Translations under genes and position numbers: made by a program
In this document: piece after piece, positions 1 through 8,762 of the stretch
Position numbering within the stretch: position 1 is the stretch's first letter
Layout of the letters: each line of letters starts with the position of its first letter
The notes under the pieces: model-generated
What the model was told of the DNA's origin: nothing
What the model saw: only the letters and a program-made list of their open reading frames with translations
The model's database searches: none
NCBI GenBank assembly: GCA_014381825.1
Contig: JACNKX010000089.1
Location: 1 to 35,080, forward strand
Length of the DNA stretch: 35,080 nt
Reading direction: 5' to 3'
From: Planctomycetota bacterium
GTDB taxonomy: Bacteria > Planctomycetota > Planctomycetia > Pirellulales > Pirellulaceae

Positions 1-358
1 CAACCTCGGCAGGCTACCAGAACCAGAATTCACCCACAGATTCTTTTAGGGAAGCATTTGTTTAAACTACGAGAGCCACAAAGTAAATTACAAACCGAGA
101 GGGGTCGAAGCCGTTGTTGAATACGCACTCGCGTCCGAAGAGATTCCGGCCAGCATAAGGACCGAGAAACAGTTGAATAAAAGAGGCGAGTCCATCGTCA
201 AAACGCTCAAGGGCGTGGTCGCGACCGGGAAGCCACCCGTTAAAGTTCTGATTCATCCTGACGCTGATTTCACTGTTTGCTTGGAGTACGCCGAAATCGT
301 GTTTGAGTGAGAACTGGCCCTTGGACAAATCAATCGACTAAATGCAGGAACCCCCACA
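1..358. other. Unresolved left-edge region, possible gene remnant
   Basis: No gene is convincing here. The plus strand is open from just after a TAG near base 50 to a TGA at 307-309 and would encode about 85 residues ending in PDADFTVCLEYAEIVFE. It has no ATG or GTG in frame, only an internal TTG, so it could be the tail of a decayed gene. The minus strand is also open (62-328, 88 residues from a TTG) and its codons look equally normal. Nothing in either frame matches a family I know. The only clear signal is an AGGAA at 346-350 that serves the next gene. Confidence 0.2.
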
Positions 359-922
359 ATGCCACAGTCGCCTGAGGAAATGGCCGCCGCAATGCTGGCC
401 AATATGAAAGAGAAATCCGGCAAGACGATCGAGGCGTGGTTGAAGATCGTTGCCAAGACCAAGCTCGCCAAGCATCGGGAGATACTGAACCATCTCAAAT
501 CCGAACACGGAGTCACCTACGGCTACGCCAGTCTCATTGCGACCAAGGCGCTGGATAGTGGCGAGCCACCAGCAACAGGCGGCGATCTGGTTGATGCGCA
601 GTACAGCGGCGCGAAGTCAGAGTTACGCCCGATCTATGAGGCTTTGATTGAGGCCGTACAACGCTTCGGCAAAGATGTTGATATCTCGCCTAAGAAGTCT
701 TACGTCAGCCTCCGTCGCAATAAACAATTCGGGATCATTCAAGCATCAACGAAAACTCGGATTGACGTCGGCATCAACTGCAAGGGCGCCAAGCCGACGA
801 AGCGACTCGAAGTGTCCGGCAGTTTCAACGGGATGGTTAGTCATCGCGTCCGCGTCAACAACAAGGACGATATCGACAAAGAGCTGATCGATTGGCTGAA
901 GCAGGCTTACGCGGATTCTTAA
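359..922 (+). CDS. DUF4287/DUF5655 domain protein
   Basis: A 187-residue soluble protein with no signal peptide or membrane segment. Residues about 1-65 look like DUF4287: a helical region with the KHREILNHLKSEHGVTYGYA pattern. Residues about 75-185 look like DUF5655: the segment around SYVSLRRNKQFGIIQAS followed by RIDVGINCKG. This two-domain pairing is common in bacteria. Its biochemical role is not established, and a nucleic-acid or protein binding role would be a guess. The ATG is preceded by AGGAA (346-350) at a spacing of 8, which supports this start. The gene stands alone. The GH38-like gene downstream lies on the other strand, so the two converge across about 430 bases. Confidence 0.85.
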   Translation: MPQSPEEMAAAMLANMKEKSGKTIEAWLKIVAKTKLAKHREILNHLKSEHGVTYGYASLIATKALDSGEPPATGGDLVDAQYSGAKSELRPIYEALIEAVQRFGKDVDISPKKSYVSLRRNKQFGIIQASTKTRIDVGINCKGAKPTKRLEVSGSFNGMVSHRVRVNNKDDIDKELIDWLKQAYADS

Positions 923-1351
923 CGATCGCTACGTACATCGCGAGGGTTGCCGAACTCCGATGTTCCCGCAACAATTCCACGAACAACAAGCTGTGTCCCA
1001 AGCAGAGAGAATCGTGCATCGCAAAGCCCTCGAACCCATCCGACAAGCGAGTCATCGTGAGCATGAGAAGTCGCTCACCCAAACCGTTCGCGTGTCGTCG
1101 GGCGGAGCAGTTCCTCCAGGTTTCCGCCGCTTTCCGGTCAAGAGCCCAGCGATCTATGCCAAGGTGCAAGTGCTATCGAGCAAATTGGGAGTGCCGGTTT
1201 TCGTTGAAACATCCAGTGCGAACTCCGAACAACGGACCGCGTATTGGGTTCACGAAGACATACTCCCTGAACTGTCTCGCTGGTTACGGATTCGTATCTT
1301 TCCGGCCAGCGAGATCGTCGCTCACGACGCTTGACCCGGAAGAGACGACGA
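923..1351. other. Intergenic stretch with one doubtful open frame
   Basis: This gap lies between two convergent genes. A plus-strand frame from an ATG at 960 to a TGA at 1334 (124 codons) is open. Its last 60 or so codons have ordinary codon choice (for example KVQVLSSKLGVPVFVE). It has no SD at a usable distance, its first half reads like noise, and I recognise no family. It could be a small hypothetical gene or a remnant. I see no clear intrinsic terminator for either flanking gene. Confidence 0.25.
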
Positions 1352-4198
1352 TCACGCCCAAAGGATCTCCAGCTCCATCCACTCGCCTGGCGATAGCTCG
1401 ATTTGGATGCGTCCCTCATTCAGCTGGCATTCACCGAGTGACTCGCCGACGAAGTTCATTGTGCGCGCAGAGCGAACGGGGCGGAACGCACTCAGTCTCG
1501 CTCGAGCAGCTCGACCACTGGTCTCGAGCAACCGAACTCGTACGCCGACGATCGTGTCGCCTTCCTTTATTGGTTCCCATCGCGTGGCGACAACATTACG
1601 CGCGTCGATATGGAACAACCAACTTGACTCGCCGGACTGCGGTGCTGATGCCGTTTGAATTGCGAGTGTTTCAGGAGCCAGTAAGCCGAGAGCTTCGTTG
1701 TGGGGCTGTGGCAGGTCGACGCCGAGTCCCAAGTGAAACTTTTTTTGACGCTCGCCCCGCACTGACAACATCGTGTCCAGCATTCGATCGCCGATACGTT
1801 TGTGATAGGGCAACCCGCCAGTGAGAACTGTCGTCTGCATCTCACCGGTGTTGATCTCGATGTACAACGGTGATTCCAGCTGTTTTCGATTGGCGGTCTG
1901 TCGTGTTTGATTCGCGGCCCGAAATAACTCTGCCGTTTCGTCAGCCCATGCAAATCGACACGCATAGTACGCGTTCCATGGATCCGCCGTCGGCTCGATC
2001 ACTGGATTTAGTTCGATTTCGAGATGCAAAACGCGCCTTCCCCGCCACAATCGAAACGTCTGGCGATACTTGGCCTGCAACTTTCCATCGCGGTCCAGCA
2101 ACTGTCCCGACACAACGACTTCACCGTAGGCTGTCGTCGCCGCAGCTATTTCGACCGAGTCGGCTGCCATGACGGAGTACTCGGCGCTCTCGTTCGGGTC
2201 TTGCCACGCGCCGCCAACTTGGCCGCGAGGCCCCGGGATTCGCAATGCCAACTGTTGGGAAAGGCGATTGCCACGCTTACCGTAGTCCTTCAACGACTGC
2301 ATTGCTCCGGTGGTCGGATTGATGGTCGCCTCAAGGAATTCGTTCCGAATAATAACAAGGTTCTCACGGTCCCGAAGGTCCTCGGCCAGAAGCGGTGAAG
2401 GTTTTTGCTTGGTCTTCGAGTCGGCGGGTGTCACCCACACGAAGCCCATTGGCGGGACATCGACAACGACGTGTTTCGTGCTCGCGGATTCGGAAGCCGC
2501 ATAGATCGGCTTCTCGATCGCAGGTAAAGCCGAGAGCTTCGGCATTTCAACTCCGATGCGTCGCACGAAGCTAAATGGATTCATCACTAGATAGCCGCCT
2601 TGCTTCAGGCCATCGCTTCGTGGAATACACGAGGCGAATTGGTTGGTCGCACTGGCAACTTGATCAGACAATTGTTCGTCGATGCCAGATGCATCGGGAT
2701 CATCCGACGCCCGATCGATCACAAGCCGCATTTCATCATTGCTATCGGCGCATTGGGTCCCACTCACGAGAGCGGCGAGCGACGAGAACGACTCGGCAAC
2801 ACTCAGCGATGTATTGCGTTGCCAATAGCGCTGTACCGTAGAAAGCGAATCGGCCTCGCCTCGAATGATCGACTGTTTCAGATAGGGCGAACGATATTGA
2901 TCTGCCTCGAAACGATCGAGATGACCAGGCATGTAGGTGTCTTTAAAATAGGAATTGACCGTGACGAACTTACCGAAGGCCGAGCCAAACTTCGCAGCTC
3001 GACGTAAGTCCTCGTACCACACGCTCGCGTGACCAGGCCAATGCGCGAACATCAGCGTCGCGACGTGGTCCATGTCCATCGATTCGCCGAGCTTGGTCGC
3101 CAGATTCAGAAATGTCTCAGGTTTACTGGCGTCGAGCGGTGCACGTGCGATGGCATCGATCGCCGATCCATCCGGCCCCTCCCAACGTGTCTTGATTTGC
3201 GTGCCCAGCGGAAAGCGACCATCATCCAACGTCGCATGCAGTGAACCGGCAAAGCCGAGCTTCTCAAGTATCTGCGGTAAGATCGGCGTCAGTCCGTAAC
3301 GCCGACGGCCGTAGACTTCGACGCTTCGTCCCAGCGAGCTTCGCCAGTGATTCGTACCACGGCGTAGCTCGGCAAGAATCGACTCGCATGACAGCAGCGG
3401 CAGTCGCCTCTCCACATCTTCACCACTGATCAGCCCAAGCCTTCCGTCAGCAGCCGCCTCGGTCAGCGCCGCATGTGAATCGGCCTCACGTTCGGCGAGC
3501 TGCGAGCAAAGTTCTCCCGGCATCAACAGATTAATCGGCGATCCCTGTTTCAGCTCGCCTGCTAGCGGAGCACCCAGCGTCTGCTCGGCAACCATCGTCA
3601 GATCGATCAAGAAAACATCAACCGAGTAGTAGTGGTCGCGTTCCTCGCCAAGGAGATCGAAGCAAGCGGCTAGTTTGTCGTTGGCGAGAGTCATGTCTCC
3701 GCTTGCCGCCGCGACGGCTCCGGCGACCAGCTGATCGTTGAAATGCACTTCATCCAAATTGCTGGAATAACGCATTTGCCGAGTAAGAAGTTGCACCTGC
3801 AGAAAGCTGTAGCCAAGAGCGAGAAAGTCACTGACAAGCGATTCGTCGATTCCGGATGTGAGTTCATCCGCGTGCTCAAACGCACGTTGAATGATCTCCT
3901 GACGATCCTGCGAGCGGCGGATGAGGCACGCCCCCGCTTCCTTTGCCCGGTCCGCGAATCCGGTGGGGAGTTGGTCGGCGCTGACCGACGGCACGAGCAG
4001 GAGTCGATCGTTTAGCTCTTCTGGCGGGTCATCAATGCGATGCCACTTCGGTGCGGCCCCTGCACCAGCAATCAATGCCGGATGCCACAAAGCTGTCCAG
4101 TTCGCGAGCAGCCCCTCGGCTTCTTCTCCCTCATGATGCTGAGGAAAGTCCTCGAGACTATGGCACGGCAGGAGAATTATTAGTTCCTGGAACTTCAT
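1352..4198 (-). CDS. GH38-like (alpha-mannosidase-type) glycosidase
   Basis: A 948-residue protein related to glycoside hydrolase family 38, likely acting on alpha-mannosides or similar glycans. The C-terminal half carries typical GH38 beta-sandwich features: VMNPFSFVRRIGVE, then VPPMGFVWV, then the domain opening IIRNEFLEATINPTTGAMQS. The middle has GFAGSLHATLDDG and TRWEGPDGS, which resemble the region after the catalytic barrel. The N-terminus reads LLPCHSLEDFPQHHEG, so the usual GH38 zinc motif (H-x-D-x-G-W) is not visible in its standard form. This looks like a divergent subfamily, and the substrate is uncertain. No signal peptide is evident, so it is probably cytoplasmic. I chose the ATG at 4198. 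The frame stays open to a GTG at 4282, but those 28 extra residues look non-coding and no strong SD supports either start. It is divergent from the secretion locus. Confidence 0.75.
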   Translation of the reverse strand: MKFQELIILLPCHSLEDFPQHHEGEEAEGLLANWTALWHPALIAGAGAAPKWHRIDDPPEELNDRLLLVPSVSADQLPTGFADRAKEAGACLIRRSQDRQEIIQRAFEHADELTSGIDESLVSDFLALGYSFLQVQLLTRQMRYSSNLDEVHFNDQLVAGAVAAASGDMTLANDKLAACFDLLGEERDHYYSVDVFLIDLTMVAEQTLGAPLAGELKQGSPINLLMPGELCSQLAEREADSHAALTEAAADGRLGLISGEDVERRLPLLSCESILAELRRGTNHWRSSLGRSVEVYGRRRYGLTPILPQILEKLGFAGSLHATLDDGRFPLGTQIKTRWEGPDGSAIDAIARAPLDASKPETFLNLATKLGESMDMDHVATLMFAHWPGHASVWYEDLRRAAKFGSAFGKFVTVNSYFKDTYMPGHLDRFEADQYRSPYLKQSIIRGEADSLSTVQRYWQRNTSLSVAESFSSLAALVSGTQCADSNDEMRLVIDRASDDPDASGIDEQLSDQVASATNQFASCIPRSDGLKQGGYLVMNPFSFVRRIGVEMPKLSALPAIEKPIYAASESASTKHVVVDVPPMGFVWVTPADSKTKQKPSPLLAEDLRDRENLVIIRNEFLEATINPTTGAMQSLKDYGKRGNRLSQQLALRIPGPRGQVGGAWQDPNESAEYSVMAADSVEIAAATTAYGEVVVSGQLLDRDGKLQAKYRQTFRLWRGRRVLHLEIELNPVIEPTADPWNAYYACRFAWADETAELFRAANQTRQTANRKQLESPLYIEINTGEMQTTVLTGGLPYHKRIGDRMLDTMLSVRGERQKKFHLGLGVDLPQPHNEALGLLAPETLAIQTASAPQSGESSWLFHIDARNVVATRWEPIKEGDTIVGVRVRLLETSGRAARARLSAFRPVRSARTMNFVGESLGECQLNEGRIQIELSPGEWMELEILWA

Positions 4199-4450
4199 AG
4201 GATCGTGCTCTTGAACGGTTCCGGTCGGTGAGATGTGGGGATGCGAGCTGCGGCGTGGAGCGGAGCCTTCGGGAGGTACCACGTCTTCACTGTATAAATG
4301 TCAACTATGGCGGTACGGGGATTCAGCTTTCACCATAACGAGGGTGGCACGTCGAGTCGAGCGCCCCGAAACTCCATCGGGCGTGGGCTAACATGGGCCC
4401 ACTTGAAGCTTTCGGGAAACGATCGTTGAGCTCGTTGACGATAGAAATAG

Positions 4451-4480
4451 TTGACAATTGGGCCCTAGCGTCAGTAAAGT
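4451..4480 (+). promoter_or_regulatory. Sigma-70-like promoter of the secretion/pilus locus
   Basis: A perfect -35 TTGACA (4451-4456) is followed after 18 bases by TAAAGT (4475-4480), which matches TATAAT at four of six positions. The start of transcription would fall near 4487, giving a leader of about 135 nt before the ATG at 4625. It is the best promoter-like pair in the 4283-4624 gap. Confidence 0.5.
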
Positions 4481-4572
4481 AGTTAAGGAACAGGGGATAG
4501 CGGCTATCTTGTCTAGAAGCACGTCGACGTGAATCAAATCTCGCTTAAATCGCGATGCCGCTCGTTGTCCAA

Positions 4573-4604
4573 AACCACGCCATTCGGTCCGGGTCGGCGT
4601 GGTT
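4573..4604 (+). promoter_or_regulatory. Hairpin in the mRNA leader just before the ribosome binding site
   Basis: A perfect 9-bp inverted repeat, AACCACGCC (4573-4581) and GGCGTGGTT (4596-4604), encloses a 14-base loop. It ends 10 bases before the GGAG (4615-4618) of the PilM-like gene. No T-run follows, so it is not an intrinsic terminator. Its position suits a translational control element or a protein-binding site, but this is inference. Confidence 0.45.
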
Positions 4605-4624
4605 GTACGTTTGTGGAGTAGAGG

Positions 4625-7012
4625 ATGGCAAAAATCAATCGCTGCTGGGGAATCGATATTGGACAGTGTGCCATTAAAGCCCTGCGCTGCACGTTGGAAG
4701 ACGATCAAATCGTTGCGGATGCCTTCGACTATATCGAGTATCCCAAGATTCTGAGTCAGCCAGAAGCCGAACCCGAACAACTGATCAAGGAAGCGCTTGA
4801 AACATTTTTGTCGCGCAATGAGATCTCGCGCAAAGACGACAAAGTTGTGATATCGGTACCTGGTCAAAGCGGCCTTGCCAAGTTCTTCAAGCCACCACCG
4901 GTCGACGTAAAGAGAATTCCGGACATCTGCCGCTTTGAGGCGAAGCAACAAATTCCGTTTCCCTTGGAGGAAGTCATCTGGGACTTCCAGCAGTTGGCGG
5001 GCGGACAAGTTATCGATGGGTTCGCGATCGACACGGAGGTTGGTCTTTTCGCGATGAAGCGGGATCAAGTGCATCGCGCTTTGCGTCCCTTCGATACGGC
5101 TGACATTCAGTTGGACATGGTCCAACTCGCCCCAATGTCGATCTACAACTTCGTCTCGCATGACATCTTAACGGACGGCCCGGACGAAGACATGTTCGAT
5201 CCGGACGATCCGCCCGAATCGATCGTCGTCCTGGCGATGGGAACGGATGCGACAGACTTAGTCGTTACCAATGGCTTCCGAATGTGGCAGCGGAGTATTC
5301 CGTTAGGAGGGAATCACTTCACGAAACAACTGACGAAGGAGTTGAAGCTAACATTTGCCAAGGCCGAGCATCTAAAGCGAAATGCACGACAGGCCGAGGA
5401 TCCGAAGACTGTCTTTCAGGCAATGCGACCGATCTTTAACGACTTGGTTACCGAAGTACAACGGTCGATCGGATTCTTCCAAGGCATCGACCGCAAAGCC
5501 AAAATTCGCGGCGTCGTCTTGCTCGGAAACACCGTAAAACTGCCAGGTCTCCAGCAATATATCTCGAAGAACCTCGGGTACGACGTTCTCGAGTTCGATT
5601 CGTTTAACGAGCTATCCGGCGCGTCGGTAATTGGCTCGCCGCAATTCTCTGAAAACGTCTTGGCCTTTGGCGTGAGCTATGGCCTCTGCCTGCAAGGTCT
5701 TGGCAAAGCCCGTCTCTCGACCAGTCTGTTACCACGTGAAATACTCACGAAACGAGCGATCAAAGCCAAGAAGCCGTGGGCCGTTGCCTCGGTCGGAGCA
5801 CTCCTGCTGGCTTGCTCGTTCAATTTCTTCTTTCACTACAACGTGTGGTCGAAGGTGAAAGCGGATTATCAGGAAGATGGTGTGGCATGGAGCGCCGGTG
5901 AAACAAAGGTCAAACAGGTCAAGACGACAAGCGATGGCTATATCGGTGACCACAATACGAAGAAGGCGCAGCGGGAGTTCGTCCACGAGATCGGTGAAAA
6001 AGTGGTTGGCTCTGGCGACCGGCGGCTGCTCTGGTTGGAGCTGATGACGGCTCTGAACCGATCACTGCCATGGCCACAAAATATCCAACCGGGCGAGTAT
6101 GTCGACTACAAGACGTTTCCGATGGACGAGCGTCCGGTGCTTTACATCGACTACGTCGAGTCCGAGTACTTCGCCGATTTGACCACTTGGTACACACCGC
6201 GCATCGCCAACCGCTATTTCGAGTTGAAGAGACATTGGAAGGCGAATTCCGAAGGCCGGGAATTAGACGAATCTGAAACTGTCGAGTCGGAAGAGAATCC
6301 CGATCAACTGCTGGACGGTGCTGCGGACCTTCCCGGCCCTGAGGGGCCCGGTTGGATCATCGAACTTGCGGGTCACCATTTCTTCAACAAAGATCGTCGC
6401 AACGGTGGCTCGAATCATATCCGCAATACATTCTTGAAGTTTTTTGAAGAAGGAAGTATCGACTTGCCTATCAACTCTCAAGGCGACATCCGAACGTTTA
6501 CGATGAAAGAGCTTGGGATCTCTCATCCGATTCTGCTGATCGATGGCGGTGAACCAGAAACCATGCAAGTCCCAAACCCGGATGTGCAAACATCCACTAC
6601 AGGTGCTGGCGGCATGAATGGCATGTATGGAGCTAGTGGCGGCGAAGGCGATGATGATGAAGAGGGGCCAGGTCAGACCTACGGCGGTCCAACGGGTGCC
6701 GGTCCTGGTGTTGCTACAACCGGCGCACCGGGAGCTCCAAGCGCAGACGATTCTGAAGACCTCCCTGCTTCTTTTACCGTCAAACAGACGACATTTACGA
6801 TTCAGTTTTGCTGGAAAGAGAAGCAACTCAGTGAGCGAGTCGCAGCTCAGGACGAGGCAGCACGCCTCGCTGCGGAAGCGGCAGCCGAAGCAGCCGCGAA
6901 CGCTCCACCGGTAGAAGCCAGTGAGGAAGAGACGATCGAGGGAGCCCCGGCAGCACCCGGTCCCGTCGATGCTAATGCGGAGCCAGTAGGGGTTGAAGCG
7001 CCCGGACCATAA
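4625..7012 (+). CDS. PilM-PilN fusion / GspL-like assembly protein
   Basis: A 795-residue inner-membrane assembly-platform protein of a type IV pilus or type II secretion-like machine. Residues 1-365 are a PilM-type actin-like ATPase fold with WGIDIG (8-13), VVISVPG (74-80), ICRFEAKQQIPFP (101-113), a phosphate-2-like segment VVLAMGTDATDLVV (201-214) and VVLLGN (297-302). The junction STSLLPREI resembles the start of PilN (N-L-L-P). One membrane span follows at about 385-404, then a periplasmic region to the end. This layout equals a PilM-PilN fusion and is also the layout of GspL. Around residue 667 there is a glycine-rich acidic linker with NGMYGASGG. The C-terminal 50 residues are rich in Ala, Glu and Pro. 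GGAG at 4615-4618 sets the ATG. It is the first gene of a three-gene run ending at the terminator near 11086. Confidence 0.8.
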   Translation: MAKINRCWGIDIGQCAIKALRCTLEDDQIVADAFDYIEYPKILSQPEAEPEQLIKEALETFLSRNEISRKDDKVVISVPGQSGLAKFFKPPPVDVKRIPDICRFEAKQQIPFPLEEVIWDFQQLAGGQVIDGFAIDTEVGLFAMKRDQVHRALRPFDTADIQLDMVQLAPMSIYNFVSHDILTDGPDEDMFDPDDPPESIVVLAMGTDATDLVVTNGFRMWQRSIPLGGNHFTKQLTKELKLTFAKAEHLKRNARQAEDPKTVFQAMRPIFNDLVTEVQRSIGFFQGIDRKAKIRGVVLLGNTVKLPGLQQYISKNLGYDVLEFDSFNELSGASVIGSPQFSENVLAFGVSYGLCLQGLGKARLSTSLLPREILTKRAIKAKKPWAVASVGALLLACSFNFFFHYNVWSKVKADYQEDGVAWSAGETKVKQVKTTSDGYIGDHNTKKAQREFVHEIGEKVVGSGDRRLLWLELMTALNRSLPWPQNIQPGEYVDYKTFPMDERPVLYIDYVESEYFADLTTWYTPRIANRYFELKRHWKANSEGRELDESETVESEENPDQLLDGAADLPGPEGPGWIIELAGHHFFNKDRRNGGSNHIRNTFLKFFEEGSIDLPINSQGDIRTFTMKELGISHPILLIDGGEPETMQVPNPDVQTSTTGAGGMNGMYGASGGEGDDDEEGPGQTYGGPTGAGPGVATTGAPGAPSADDSEDLPASFTVKQTTFTIQFCWKEKQLSERVAAQDEAARLAAEAAAEAAANAPPVEASEEETIEGAPAAPGPVDANAEPVGVEAPGP

Positions 7013-7023
7013 GGAACAGATTT

Positions 7024-8661
7024 GTGGATCAAGTCAAACAAGTACTCGCCGTCTTAAACGTTCAGAAATTCTGGGTCACTTGCGGAATTCTGACTTTGTT
7101 ACCCATCGGGATTTGGTTCATGGCCAAGTCATCGCTGGACAAAGAAACCGATACGCGGAAGAGCGACATCAAAGGCGCCTACGACACCGCTTCGGCCATT
7201 AATGGTATTGCAGATCATCCGAATCCGATCTCTGCGAAGGGGATGGATGAGAATATTGGATTGTCTACAAAAAGCGTCCTTGATGCCTGGCAGGCCCAAT
7301 ACGACGAGCAAAAGAAGGTTCTAGTTTGGCCCAGCGAACTGCGCCCCGATCTAATCGCCGAGGTTGATCCGCTACGTCCCATCGAGGAAAAAGTGGGGTT
7401 TCCGACACCACCGGCCGATGAACTCCGTCCTGAGTACAAGGAAGACTATCGCGACTACATTAAAGATGAATTGCCCAAACTCGCTGAAATAATCGGCGCG
7501 AAATGGGATGTTACAGCGCAAGGGGGGGCTGGGGGTGGTGAAGGGATGTATGGACCGGCTGGCAGCGGTGCGGGACGTTCAAACGCTGACGTCGGAATCG
7601 TCCAATGGGACTCTGGCGACCAATCTCGGTTACTCGCTCGGTACGACTGGTCCAACACGATAGACAAGAGACCGCCGACGCTCGACATCCTGTATGCGCA
7701 AGAGGATTTGTGGATTCTGAACGCCGTGATGAACATCATCAAACGCACGAATCGCGACGCCACCGCCAGTTACGACGCCACAATCAAGGAGTTGAAGTAC
7801 GTGCAACTCGGCCAAGCAGTCCGTGGCGCAGCAGGTAAGGTAACACGCCTGAACGCAGCCGCTGCTGGCGGAGAAAGTGGAGAAGGCGGCATCTACGGAG
7901 CAGACGCGGGAGAAGGCATGTACGCTAATGCCGGCGCAGCCGCCGGAGGTAGCGGAGGTGGCGAGTCTGGCAGCAATATCTATGCCAACGCTGGTTCAGG
8001 TGGCGCCGACGGGGGACCTGCCAGTCGTGATCCTGCGGAGTTACGCTATGTTGACGACAACTACGTGCCGCTCCCGGCGAGCCGCATTCGCAGTGCGCTA
8101 AGTCCAGACAGCAAGAGCCCAGATGATGCGTTTCTCGTCGTCGCCAAGCGGATTCCAATTCGACTTGGCCTGACGATGGATCAGCGACGTATCCATCGGT
8201 TGGTGACAGAGTGTGGTAATTCAACCTTGATGGTCGAAGTTCGACAAGTTCGGGTCAATCGTCAGTCTGCGGTAACTGGTGGTGGGGGGGCGACCGGAGG
8301 CAGGTATGGTAGTAGCGAAGCTGGTGGCGAAGCTGGCGGTGGTGGAGGATTCGGCGGCGGAGGAGGATTTGGTGGCGGTGGTGGATTTGGTGGCGGTGGT
8401 GGGTTTGGAAGTGGATCGGGTGATGAGGCTGGCGGAGAATTCTATGGAAGTGGGAATAGTGGCACGGCAGCGGCTTCGATAAAGTCCAGCTATGACCTTC
8501 CCGTCGAACTCTACGGGATCATCTACATCTACAATCCAGTCGCCGAAAAGAAGCTTGGAATCGAAGAACTAAAGGAACCAGCCTCAGGCGACGCTGCCGG
8601 GGACTCGGTTGCTGGTGAGAGCGTCGATTCGCCGCCTGAGACGGATGTGGTCACGAATTAG
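7024..8661 (+). CDS. Single-span inner-membrane protein with Gly-rich GMYG repeats (PilO/GspM position)
   Basis: A 545-residue protein whose GTG start is supported by AAGGA (7011-7015), which overlaps the stop of the upstream gene, so translation may be coupled. One membrane span lies at about residues 17-36, followed by a periplasmic region. By position it would be the PilO or GspM partner, and the segment near AVMNIIKRTNRDATASYDATIKEL could belong to such a helical dimerisation domain. I could not recognise a family with confidence. Three low-complexity stretches stand out. The first is near residue 165 (GEGMYGPAG). The second, at about 285-330, contains GGIYGADAGEGMYANAG. The third, at about 415-480, includes four tandem GGGGGF units. 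These are probably disordered linkers. The short C-terminal domain after them (SYDLPVELYGIIYIYNP) looks folded. Confidence 0.65.
   Translation: MDQVKQVLAVLNVQKFWVTCGILTLLPIGIWFMAKSSLDKETDTRKSDIKGAYDTASAINGIADHPNPISAKGMDENIGLSTKSVLDAWQAQYDEQKKVLVWPSELRPDLIAEVDPLRPIEEKVGFPTPPADELRPEYKEDYRDYIKDELPKLAEIIGAKWDVTAQGGAGGGEGMYGPAGSGAGRSNADVGIVQWDSGDQSRLLARYDWSNTIDKRPPTLDILYAQEDLWILNAVMNIIKRTNRDATASYDATIKELKYVQLGQAVRGAAGKVTRLNAAAAGGESGEGGIYGADAGEGMYANAGAAAGGSGGGESGSNIYANAGSGGADGGPASRDPAELRYVDDNYVPLPASRIRSALSPDSKSPDDAFLVVAKRIPIRLGLTMDQRRIHRLVTECGNSTLMVEVRQVRVNRQSAVTGGGGATGGRYGSSEAGGEAGGGGGFGGGGGFGGGGGFGGGGGFGSGSGDEAGGEFYGSGNSGTAAASIKSSYDLPVELYGIIYIYNPVAEKKLGIEELKEPASGDAAGDSVAGESVDSPPETDVVTN
8335..8406 (+). 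repeat. Four tandem 18-bp units encoding GGGGGF
   Basis: Four consecutive 18-bp units (8335, 8353, 8371 and 8389) each encode five glycines and a phenylalanine. Synonymous third positions differ between units, so the repeat is kept at the protein level and is not a fresh DNA duplication. Confidence 0.9.
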
Positions 8662-8762
8662 CGGGTAAGCAGCAATTCGCGTGTCCTAATGTTCGACGAA
8701 AGATGGTAAGCTAACGCGAGACAAGATCGACAGGGGATGGATCAAGTTCAGGAGCGAATGAG

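Noticed and set aside
892-1824. Plus-strand frame of 310 codons.
   Set aside because: It overlaps the DUF4287 gene end and the GH38-like gene in antisense, is Arg-rich, and shows no domain or SD.
4388-5161. Minus-strand frame of 257 codons over the promoter and start of the PilM-like gene.
   Set aside because: Its content is the antisense of well-supported PilM motifs, and it has no recognisable features.
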